This document shows positions 17,111 to 24,970 of a stretch of DNA of 64,000 bases, piece after piece (position 1 is the first letter of the stretch; each line of letters opens with the position of its first letter). Under the pieces are notes generated by a model that had not been told where the DNA came from, did not search any database, and saw only the letters and a list, made by a program, of their open reading frames with translations. The DNA comes from Microbulbifer sp. MI-G. GTDB taxonomy: Bacteria; Pseudomonadota; Gammaproteobacteria; Pseudomonadales; Cellvibrionaceae. A program made the translations under genes and the position numbers. The DNA lies in contig NZ_CP098023.1 of NCBI RefSeq assembly GCF_030440425.1, positions 1,973,501 to 2,037,500 on the forward strand, in the 5' to 3' direction.

Positions 17111-19806
17111 TCGTATCTCTGCGCCCTTTCGGGCCAGCGGTTGAGGGGCCAGAACTCCGTGGCGTTGTCCGCGGGCCGATCGAAGGTGAGGGCAGCGGCA
17201 CCGCTGCGGTATTCGCCCGCGAGCGTTTTCAGGTTTTCGCGCCAGTGTGCCACCAGGCTGTTCCAGTTGCCAAAGGCGGTATTCTTCTCAATATCTGCCA
17301 CGGCCTTGATCCCTGCTATGGGCTGCTCAAGCGCTCCGCAGCCATGCCATTGACAATCGCCACTGCGCACCTGGCCGAAGGTGATAGCACGGGCGCGGGG
17401 TTGGATCAGTGCATAGAGTGGCAGCTGGGGTTCGCGAATACGCGGAGTGAGCCAGTCGCGAATAGAGGGGGTGCCGGTCTTGTAATCAATCACCAGCCGC
17501 TCTCCGCTGGGCAGTTGATCCAGGCGGTCCAGGCGCAGGTTGAAATGCAGCCCATCAATCTGCACTGCCTGTTCCCACTCAATGGCCTTCACGGAGAAAG
17601 CGGGGCGCTGCAATTCTGTGGCCAGCCACTGGTGCATCAGCCGCTGCAGGCGCTGTGCCTCCAGGGCCCAGAAACCACCGGGGAGGTGGTGGTACTTCCG
17701 GCGAACACCAGCCAGCGCACGCTCTATGGCATGGGCTATTTGCCCATGGCGCTGCGTTTCATCCATGGCCTGCAGTTGCGCCAGGGTGCCACATCGCTGC
17801 CAGAACTCCGCCAGCAGCCTGTGCACTATATTACCCCGCTCGGCCGGGCTCAGGCCGATATCCGGCGTGCTATCCCTGCCAGCACCGAGGCGATAACGCA
17901 ATTGCGCGTTGAGCGGGCAGAGCGCCTGTGCCTTGAGGACAGAGGCCCCGCCGCGCACCTGCTGGCAGTCTTTTGGTGCCAGAGGGGGGAGCCATGCATC
18001 GTCGATTTTTTCCAATGGCACAGCCTTGGCCAATGTTTTGAAGTGGCATTGCAGGGCATCACCGGCAAAGTACTCCGCCGGCTCGGGATGTCCGAACAAA
18101 CTGCTCAAGCCCTGTTGCGCGCCGTCTTCCTCACAGGCATAACTCACGACAATATCGCCACTGGCATTCAGCAGATCGGTTGTGATTCCCTGCGCCAAAG
18201 TCAGTTCCCGCTCTACACTGGAGCGGGGCATTTTCCAGTGCTTTTGCCATTGGATTGGCAGCAGGGGGTTGGGCGCGGGTGTCGGCGGCCACTGCTGTTG
18301 GCCGAAGCCCACCAGGCGCAGGTGATCGAAGGCGAGGCCACCGGCTTCCAGCACGCCCAGAATCTGCAGGGGGCCGTCGCGGGTCTCCGCCTGAAACGGT
18401 GTGCGTTTGGCGATCTGGTGCAGCAGCTGCAACGCCTGTGCCAGGGTCAGGTCGCCGGCGTAGGCGTTGAGGGCTGCGAGGTTTTCCAGGGTGGTTTCCC
18501 AGAGTATCAGTTGTTGGTATTCCTGGCTATTGGGGGTGCGGGTACCGGGCCAGCCGAGATCGGCCAGGGTACTGGACAGACGCTTCGCCCAGATTTCTGC
18601 AGGTGCATGCTGCCAGCGGCGGGAGCGTTCGGCAACAAGCGCCAGTTGCCCGGGGAGTCGGGGGGACTGCAGGTGCAGGGTTTCTGCAATGTGCTCCGCC
18701 CAGTAGCGCAGGGTAGCGCCATCGATACGGCGCAGCTGCAGCTTTTGCAGGCGCCGATACAGCGCACTGCACAGCCAGGTTTCGCCGCTGCCGCTCCAGA
18801 AGGGACAGAACAGTGTATTGCGCAGCGCATCGCAGTCCCATTCATCGCGCAGGAGATCCAGCAACTGCAGGGCCGCACTGCCAACGGGGGTCTGCGCCAG
18901 TGGCACACCGGCAGAAAAATTAAAGGGCAGGGTGTAGTGCGGTTGCTGGGGGTCGAGGCACTGAGGCTCCAATACCTGCGAAAAAACCGTTTCCACCCGG
19001 GCGCGGCACTGACCCAGGTTATTCACTACGATACCTATACTGTCCCCCGGGTGTTGCGCCAGCATTTGCGCAGCCCAGCGCGCGGCCTGGCACAGTTCTT
19101 CTTCGCGATCGGCACAGGCGGCGGCGCGCAGCTGGCTCGACTGCCGGACAGCGGCTGTCTTGTATACCTTATGGGTGGCGGCCCGGATAATCTCCCCGGC
19201 CAGCGGCGATATCTGCGTAAATCCGGCCATAGTGATTTGCGGTAGGGGTTTCAGTACCCCCTCCCGCAGTGCGCGCAGGATCAGTTGGTCACGCTGGTCC
19301 GGGGTAATGGCGGCATACGTGTGCAGCGTTTCGGCAAAGGCCCTGATCATAGTGCACAGAGGCAGTTCTTCCTCCTGCAGTGACAGGGCAAACTGCTCCA
19401 TCAACGGAGTGATGGCTTTATCGAATGTCTGGATGTCGGTAACCAGCTGCCACTGTATCAGCTGCGACACAGCGCGATCGGCATCCCGACACAATTGCTG
19501 GCGGTTGAGCAGTTGCCGTTTCAGTGACTGGTCCAGAGCGCGGTGCCAGAGCAATTGCCGCTGTTCGCGGTTGAGAACCCGCTTGAGCGCAGGCCGCCAG
19601 TGACATTGCTGCAGTTCAAACCAAAGTTTGTCCAGCCAACTTTGCAGGGATTCCACCGGCGGCGGCAGCCAACAGCTGCCGGGCGGTTGCTGCACAGCAT
19701 AGACCTGCTGGCAGCGATTGCGCAGGCGGTTGTTGGGGGTGAGCAGCAGTCCCCCGGGGGGGAGCTGCGCGAAAATCTCAAGGGCGGGAAATGCCGGTTT
19801 CAGCAT
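17107..19806 (-). CDS. AddB-like PD-(D/E)XK nuclease, probable DNA repair protein
   Basis: This 899-residue protein is the partner of the AddA-like helicase. It resembles the family annotated as 'probable DNA repair protein' next to a UvrD-type helicase. The N-terminus ('LTPNNRLRNRCQQVYA') corresponds to a degenerate helicase-like domain without Walker A. The C-terminal nuclease carries 'RLVIDYKTGTPSIRDWL' and then 'REPQLPLYALI', the PD-(D/E)XK core. The Cys in 'VLKAQALCPLNAQLRYRLGA' matches the start of that domain, but I do not see the full four-Cys iron-sulfur cluster of AddB. A 666-residue ORF on the opposite strand is a composition shadow. Confidence 0.82.
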   Translation of the reverse strand: MLKPAFPALEIFAQLPPGGLLLTPNNRLRNRCQQVYAVQQPPGSCWLPPPVESLQSWLDKLWFELQQCHWRPALKRVLNREQRQLLWHRALDQSLKRQLLNRQQLCRDADRAVSQLIQWQLVTDIQTFDKAITPLMEQFALSLQEEELPLCTMIRAFAETLHTYAAITPDQRDQLILRALREGVLKPLPQITMAGFTQISPLAGEIIRAATHKVYKTAAVRQSSQLRAAACADREEELCQAARWAAQMLAQHPGDSIGIVVNNLGQCRARVETVFSQVLEPQCLDPQQPHYTLPFNFSAGVPLAQTPVGSAALQLLDLLRDEWDCDALRNTLFCPFWSGSGETWLCSALYRRLQKLQLRRIDGATLRYWAEHIAETLHLQSPRLPGQLALVAERSRRWQHAPAEIWAKRLSSTLADLGWPGTRTPNSQEYQQLILWETTLENLAALNAYAGDLTLAQALQLLHQIAKRTPFQAETRDGPLQILGVLEAGGLAFDHLRLVGFGQQQWPPTPAPNPLLPIQWQKHWKMPRSSVERELTLAQGITTDLLNASGDIVVSYACEEDGAQQGLSSLFGHPEPAEYFAGDALQCHFKTLAKAVPLEKIDDAWLPPLAPKDCQQVRGGASVLKAQALCPLNAQLRYRLGAGRDSTPDIGLSPAERGNIVHRLLAEFWQRCGTLAQLQAMDETQRHGQIAHAIERALAGVRRKYHHLPGGFWALEAQRLQRLMHQWLATELQRPAFSVKAIEWEQAVQIDGLHFNLRLDRLDQLPSGERLVIDYKTGTPSIRDWLTPRIREPQLPLYALIQPRARAITFGQVRSGDCQWHGCGALEQPIAGIKAVADIEKNTAFGNWNSLVAHWRENLKTLAGEYRSGAAALTFDRPADNATEFWPLNRWPERAQRYE

Positions 19807-19895
19807 GGATTTGGGTACCGGTGGGGTCCTGTTATGAAGGGAAACGGTCGCGGTTTGTGCTTACACTGTCAAGGGCATTTGGCGGCGCTGTGAGT

Positions 19896-20726
19896 TCAGG
19901 AGTCTGGTGCCAGAGGTTCGCTGAGGGGGGCAAACTCCTGAAAAGCCTGCGCGATGCTTCCGCTGTGATCGGCGGCGCTGGTAATCAATCGGCTGGGTTG
20001 TGGTGTACCTGGCAGGGTCAATTGCAGTTCCTCAACCCACCAGCGTACCCGGCGCGCTATGGCCTCGCCGGAGTCCACCCATTGAATCGAGCGCGGGGCA
20101 AATTGCTGCAGCTCGTCGCGCAACAGGGGGAAGTGGGTGCAGGCGAGCACCGCGATGTCCACCTGGTCGCCACCGGCGGTGCGGAACACCCGCTGCAACA
20201 CCGGCTCCAGATCCCCGGCGGACACAGCCTCGCCGCGCAGCTTTTTCTCGGCCAACTGGACCAGTTCAGGCGCCGCTATATTGATGATCCGATTGCCATT
20301 GGCGAACTGTGCGATCAGTTCGCGGGTATAGTTGCGGTTTACCGTGCCCTCAGTGGCGATCAGTGCGATGGTACGGGAGCGACTGGCCCCCGCGGCGGGT
20401 TTGACCGCAGGCACCACGCCCACTACGGGTGCCTCCAGTGTGCTGCGCAACTGCGGCAGGGCCAGGGTGCTGGCGGTATTGCAGCCCACGATCAGGATAT
20501 CGGCTCCGCAGTGGGCCATCATGGCCTTTACCTGCTCCACGATACGGGGGCGCAGTTCCTCTTCGCTTTTGTTGCCGTAGGGATAAAAGCCGTTGTCAAT
20601 ACCCAGATGCAACGTCAGCCCAGGCATCAGGCGGCGTATCTCCCGTGCAATACTGATGGCACCCACGCCGGAGTCAAAGACCAGTGCGCTGGGAGTGAGG
20701 GGGGAGAGGGCGCTTTGCTTGTACAT
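19896..20726 (-). CDS. murI: Glutamate racemase
   Basis: It interconverts L- and D-glutamate for peptidoglycan and acts in the cytoplasm. At 276 residues it has the normal length. Conserved segments are 'LVFDSGVGAISIARE' near the start, 'DNGFYPYGNKSEEEL', the first catalytic Cys in 'LIVGCNTASTLALPQLR' and the second in 'VLACTHFPLLRDEL'. It lies 89 bp upstream of the AddB-like gene on the same strand and could share its transcript. Confidence 0.95.
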   Translation of the reverse strand: MYKQSALSPLTPSALVFDSGVGAISIAREIRRLMPGLTLHLGIDNGFYPYGNKSEEELRPRIVEQVKAMMAHCGADILIVGCNTASTLALPQLRSTLEAPVVGVVPAVKPAAGASRSRTIALIATEGTVNRNYTRELIAQFANGNRIINIAAPELVQLAEKKLRGEAVSAGDLEPVLQRVFRTAGGDQVDIAVLACTHFPLLRDELQQFAPRSIQWVDSGEAIARRVRWWVEELQLTLPGTPQPSRLITSAADHSGSIAQAFQEFAPLSEPLAPDS

Positions 20727-21066
20727 CTGCTTGCTTTGGGTTCCAACATCACAGGGCCACTCCCCAAGAATACCTCAAATCCCCCAAAAAATTCCTGTCG
20801 CGCCAGAATATGGGCGTACTTTCCTGTTGCCGTTGGCAGTTCCGGTCGTTGTGGGAGGCTAAACGCCGCGGCAGCTCCAATTGCGTTTTGGGTTGTATAA
20901 GAACCGGGTTCTGTGTTGATTTGCTGCAATCGCGGCACTTTCGATGGGCAAGCTGTTAGAATGGACATTTCACCCGGGCGATCATCTGGGCCTGCCAGGC
21001 GCGAATGGCCTGTTTCCATGGAACATCCAAACGGATACCGCATTCGGGGTCTGGGAGTGTCTCTCT
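20727..21066. other. Divergent intergenic region murI/rmuC
   Basis: About 340 bp separate the divergent murI and rmuC starts and should hold both promoters. An ORF in frame with rmuC runs through it from 20944, but the rmuC start at 21067 is better supported. I cannot assign promoter boxes with confidence. Confidence 0.4.
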
Positions 21067-22443
21067 ATGGCTGCGTTTACACTACAACTGAATGCCGATC
21101 ACTTGGCACTGGCGGCACTTGTCCTGCTCATTTTATTGGGGATTGTAATTTGGCTGTCCCGTGCCGGCAGTCGCCGCAGCCTCTCACGTGCTGAAGCCGC
21201 ACTGCAGGTGGCCGAGGCCCGCCTGGACAGTTGTCGCCAGCGGGAGGCCCAACTCGACAGTGAGATAGAAGGCCTGCGTGCAGAGCTGGCCGATAAACTG
21301 CAGCAGCTGACCCGCAGCCAGGTATTGGTTGAAAAGGGCGAAGCGGCCCTGGTGGAGCAGCGACAGGTCATGGAGCAGATGCGCCGTGCCCTGGGTGAAC
21401 AGTTCGAGAATCTGGCCAACCGTATCTTTGAGGAAAAGCAGCAGAGCTTTATGCGCCGCAGTGAAGACAGCCTGCGCAAAAGCCTCAATCCCCTGGAACG
21501 CCAGTTGGGGGATTTTCGCAAGCGCGTGGAGCATGTCTACGATCGCGAAAATGCCGAACGCAATACCCTGCTGGGGCAGATCAAGGCCCTGCGCGAACAG
21601 ACCCAGCGTATCGGCGATAAGACCCTCGACCTCACTGCCGCCCTGAAAGGGGATCGCAAGTTCCAGGGCAGCTGGGGCGAGGTGGTATTGGAGCGGCTTC
21701 TGGAAGAGTCCGGCCTGAGGAAAGGGTGGGAGTATGAAACCCAGGTCAGCCTGACCAGTGACGGCTGCCGGCGCCAGCCCGATGTGATTGTGCGCTTACC
21801 GGAAAATAAAGACCTGATTATCGATGCCAAGGTCTCCCTGGTGGGTTACGAGCGGTACAATGCTGCCCAGACCGACGAAGCGCGTGCCCAGGCCCTTAAA
21901 CAACATGTCAATGCTCTGCGCAATCATATCTCGGGCCTCAACAAAAAGGCCTATGAGCGGTTGGAAGGCGTGCGCACCCTGGACTTTGTATTTATTTTCT
22001 TACCCATAGAGGCAGCATACCTGCTGGCCATGCAGGCGGCCCCGGACCTGTTCCGCTTTGCCTATGACAAGCAGATAGTCTTGGTCAGCCCCACCAGCCT
22101 GATGGCGACCCTGCGCACCGTGGAAAATATCTGGCGCTATGAAAAGCAGAACAAGAATGCGGAGAAAATTGCCGACGAGGCAGGCCGGTTGCACGACCAG
22201 TTTGCCTTGGTGCTGGAGTCTCTGGATGCGCTGGGTGATCGCCTGCGTCAGGCGGAGGACGCTTACCAGCAGACCTACAAGCGCTTGGCCAGCGGCCGTG
22301 GCAATGCGGTAAAACGTATCGACAACCTGCGCAAGCTGGGAGCCAAAACCCGCAAGCAGATTGCCCCGGAATTGCGCGAGAGGGCAAATGCGCCGGAGGC
22401 GGGGGTGTTGCCCCAGACGGCGACAGTCGTTGCGAAAGAATAA
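21067..22443 (+). CDS. rmuC: DNA recombination protein RmuC
   Basis: RmuC is a membrane-anchored protein with a predicted nuclease-fold core that limits recombination at inverted repeats. The start at 21067 follows GGGAG and gives 458 residues beginning with a membrane helix ('LALAALVLLILLGIVIWLS'). A long coiled coil follows (about residues 35-150, rich in Leu, Glu, Arg and Gln). The conserved core contains 'KFQGSWGEVVLERLLEESGL', 'QPDVIVRLPENKDLIIDAKV' and 'FIFLPIEAAYLLAMQ'. The frame is open upstream to 20944 but that part is not family-like. Confidence 0.92.
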   Translation: MAAFTLQLNADHLALAALVLLILLGIVIWLSRAGSRRSLSRAEAALQVAEARLDSCRQREAQLDSEIEGLRAELADKLQQLTRSQVLVEKGEAALVEQRQVMEQMRRALGEQFENLANRIFEEKQQSFMRRSEDSLRKSLNPLERQLGDFRKRVEHVYDRENAERNTLLGQIKALREQTQRIGDKTLDLTAALKGDRKFQGSWGEVVLERLLEESGLRKGWEYETQVSLTSDGCRRQPDVIVRLPENKDLIIDAKVSLVGYERYNAAQTDEARAQALKQHVNALRNHISGLNKKAYERLEGVRTLDFVFIFLPIEAAYLLAMQAAPDLFRFAYDKQIVLVSPTSLMATLRTVENIWRYEKQNKNAEKIADEAGRLHDQFALVLESLDALGDRLRQAEDAYQQTYKRLASGRGNAVKRIDNLRKLGAKTRKQIAPELRERANAPEAGVLPQTATVVAKE

Positions 22444-22449
22444 CCCTCT

Positions 22450-23379
22450 ATGGAACACCTTGCCTTTGCGCTCTCGGTCACCGGGCCTATTTTCCTGATG
22501 ATTATTGCCGGTTACCTGCTGTCCATAAGAGGTGTGGTGCGTGAGCGCTTTATTGACGATGCCTCCAGGCTAGTTTTTCACATTACCTTGCCGGCGTTGC
22601 TGTTTATCAGTATTTACACTTCCAATGCAAAACCAATGGAAGAAATCCCGCTGTTAACAGCAGGGATTTTGGGGTCTTTTATTATGATCCCAATGGCCTG
22701 GTTACTGGCTCGCCCTGTAATGCCAGGTGACCGGAGTGCCTTTATCCAGGGCGCCTATCGGGGAAATGTTGCGATCATCGGCCTGGCCTGGGTGGAAAAG
22801 GCCTACGGTGTTTCCGGGGTCTCCCATTCGGCTGCATTGGTGGCGGCACTCACCATCCAGTTTAACGTGATTGCAGTCGTTTTATTCGTGCTTTACAACC
22901 AAAATACAAGGTTTGGTTGGCGAAAGCTGGCGTTGGAACTCTTTAAGAACCCGCTGATCCTGGGAGTAATTGCTGCGATCCTGTGCCGGATACTGGAAGT
23001 CAAACTGCCGGTTATGTTACGCGATACCATTCAGTACCTGGCCTCTGTCAGTTTGCCTTTGGGGCTTATCTGTATCGGGGCCAGCATGAAACTCGGATTG
23101 CTGCTGCACAGCTCACCCACGGCGCTTGTCGCTTCCCTGCTCAAGCTGGTTGCAGCGCCGGCCATTGCACTTGTGATTGGCTGGATGATGGGGCTGCGCC
23201 CTGAATATCTGGGTTATCTATTGTTGATGACGGGGGCTCCCTGTGCCATATCGGCCTTTGTCATGGCGCATTCAATGGGCGGCAACAGCCAGCTTACCGC
23301 CAATATTGTTGGACTCAGTACATTGCTCTCTGTGGTTACCGCCAGTATTGGACTGGCGCTACTGAAGGTGTATTTTTGA
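22450..23379 (+). CDS. AEC-family transporter (auxin efflux carrier-like permease)
   Basis: This 309-residue inner-membrane protein has about ten hydrophobic helices in two halves, as in the AEC family. 'GPIFLMIIAGYLL' at the N-terminus, 'FIQGAYRGNVAIIGLAW' in the middle and 'MTGAPCAISAFVMAHSMGG' near the end are typical. Substrates in this family include malate, malonate and auxin; none can be assigned here. It begins 7 bp after the rmuC stop and overlaps the next gene by 1 base, so rmuC, this gene and the DUF2489 gene probably form one operon. Confidence 0.88.
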   Translation: MEHLAFALSVTGPIFLMIIAGYLLSIRGVVRERFIDDASRLVFHITLPALLFISIYTSNAKPMEEIPLLTAGILGSFIMIPMAWLLARPVMPGDRSAFIQGAYRGNVAIIGLAWVEKAYGVSGVSHSAALVAALTIQFNVIAVVLFVLYNQNTRFGWRKLALELFKNPLILGVIAAILCRILEVKLPVMLRDTIQYLASVSLPLGLICIGASMKLGLLLHSSPTALVASLLKLVAAPAIALVIGWMMGLRPEYLGYLLLMTGAPCAISAFVMAHSMGGNSQLTANIVGLSTLLSVVTASIGLALLKVYF

Positions 23380-23843
23380 TGGCGTTATTCCCAACTTGGC
23401 TGCTGATTGTGGCAGCCACGGTTGTTGTTATTCTCTCTGTGCTGGCAGGTTACTTTCTGCACAAACTGTCTGTGGCACAAAAGCAGCAGGCAGAGCAACT
23501 GTCTGCACTGGCACAGGCGGCGGCCGGCCAGCGCCAGAGGGCCAACGAGAGTATCCAGATCATCGCGCGCGCACTTCTCGATAAAGGGATCGGTTTGACA
23601 GAAGCATCAATACGTATCCGTGGGCTTCTGGATGCGTTACAAGTGGATCAGGCGGTGCGGGATGAATTTGTGGCCTTTTATACCCTTGCAGAGAAAACCG
23701 CGCATATTCCCATTTTGCAGGAATGGAAACAGTTGTCCCGTAAACAGCAATTTCAGTTTGAACTGGAAATGGCCCGCCTGGAGGCGGAGTACGGGGATTT
23801 CGCCCTGGATGCCGCTGAGCGAATGATTGGCCGCTCTTTCTGA
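23379..23843 (+). CDS. DUF2489-type small membrane-anchored protein
   Basis: This 154-residue protein has one N-terminal membrane helix ('WLLIVAATVVVILSVLAGYF') followed by a cytoplasmic helical region with 'ANESIQIIARALLDKGIGLT' and 'EASIRIRGLLDAL'. This matches DUF2489 as I recall the family; its function is unknown. The ATG at 23379 overlaps the TGA of the transporter gene (TGATG), which indicates translational coupling. A TTG one codon upstream is an alternative start. Confidence 0.72.
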   Translation: MALFPTWLLIVAATVVVILSVLAGYFLHKLSVAQKQQAEQLSALAQAAAGQRQRANESIQIIARALLDKGIGLTEASIRIRGLLDALQVDQAVRDEFVAFYTLAEKTAHIPILQEWKQLSRKQQFQFELEMARLEAEYGDFALDAAERMIGRSF

Positions 23844-24130
23844 CAGTCAGGCGAGGGTGAGGAGGGCTTCGAAGCCTCCACGCTCCGCTGGCGCACGGCT
23901 CAGAATGGGGTCTGGCGAGCTCCGACTATACAGTCAGGGGCGCTTTGGATTTGAATGGAGTTTATGCGATCAGTGCGTTTGAGTTGTGCAATAAACTATA
24001 AGCCCAGCCTTTACCTGTCTTAAGACAATACGGGATAATTAGCGCCAGAGTTGTCCTGAGTCAATGGATATTACGGTCCGTATTCCATTGGGTGCAGGTG
24101 GGCATTAAATTTGAAAGTCTGGAGTGATGG
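23844..24130. other. Intergenic region upstream of cysC
   Basis: The 287-bp interval starts with a compact hairpin at about 23864-23877 (GGGCT-tcga-AGCCT) just after the DUF2489 stop. It lacks a U tract, so a terminator role is only possible. The rest should contain the cysC promoter. Confidence 0.35.
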
Positions 24131-24760
24131 GTGACAACAACAGTTGAACGCAAGGCGACCAATGTTCATTGGCACAAGGGGGATGTGACCCGTGAGAAAC
24201 GGGCGGAGATTCTCGGCCACAAGGGAGTGACCCTATGGTTCACAGGCCTGTCCGGTTCCGGTAAGAGCACAGTTGCAGTCGCTTTGGAACGGGCACTGAC
24301 CGCCCGTGGTGTGTTGAGTTACCGGCTGGATGGCGACAATATTCGCCTGGGTATCAATGCCAACCTGGGTTTCTCTGCGGCGGATCGCCAGGAGAATATC
24401 CGCCGTGTGGGTGAGATTTCCAGGTTATTTGCGGATACTGGCATTGTGGTATTGAGTAGCTTTATCAGCCCTTACCGGGAGGACCGTGAAAAGGTCAGGA
24501 AAATGCACGAGGTAGGGGGGTTGCCTTTTATAGAGGTGTTTGTTGATTGCCCCTTGGATGAGGCGGAGTCCCGCGATCCCAAAGGCCTATACAAGAAGGC
24601 CCGTGCAGGAGAGATCAAAGGATTCACCGGGATTGATGACCCCTACGAAGTACCGACTTCGCCAGAATTGCACTTGCATACAGCTGAGATGACCCTTGAG
24701 CAGGAAGTGGCGCTGATATTCTCAACTCTGCAGGAAAGAGGCATTATTCCCAAAGATTGA
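24131..24760 (+). CDS. cysC: Adenylylsulfate kinase (APS kinase)
   Basis: It phosphorylates APS to PAPS, the sulfate donor for sulfotransferases and for assimilatory reduction. The GTG at 24131 is the start; the nearby ATG at 24127 is out of frame. The 209-residue length is standard. The P-loop is 'GLSGSGKSTVA', followed by 'YRLDGDNIRLGINANLGFS', 'DRQENIRRVGEISRLF' and 'SFISPYREDREKVRKMH'. No cysD or cysN is adjacent, so it stands alone. A sulfotransferase domain lies at 39284-41407, and supply of PAPS to it is a reasonable inference. Confidence 0.95.
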   Translation: MTTTVERKATNVHWHKGDVTREKRAEILGHKGVTLWFTGLSGSGKSTVAVALERALTARGVLSYRLDGDNIRLGINANLGFSAADRQENIRRVGEISRLFADTGIVVLSSFISPYREDREKVRKMHEVGGLPFIEVFVDCPLDEAESRDPKGLYKKARAGEIKGFTGIDDPYEVPTSPELHLHTAEMTLEQEVALIFSTLQERGIIPKD

Positions 24761-24970
24761 TCTACTGAGTCAGGGTGGGAGGGGAACCCTAATCGGTCGT
24801 CTTCTACCTCCTATTGTCTGAAACCATGGCGTGTGGTTGCCGCCTTGCGCTATGTACTACGCTTAGCCCTCCTTTTTGTCTATTTAGACGCCAACTGGCG
24901 GCTGTCCTTTCCATCCCTTCATATACTCAACCTGTACCAGATAGCGAAGTTGCCAGTTGTGGAGGCGTCT

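Noticed and set aside
17245..19245. 666-codon plus-strand ORF
   Set aside because: It is antisense to the AddB-like gene, has no domain-like motifs and a Gln/Gly/Ala-rich composition typical of GC-rich shadow frames.
23864..23877. Intrinsic terminator after the DUF2489 gene
   Set aside because: There is a good short hairpin but no U tract follows, so I only mention it within the intergenic entry.
24127..24760. ATG at 24127 as the cysC start
   Set aside because: It is out of frame with the APS kinase; the GTG at 24131 gives the family-like N-terminus.
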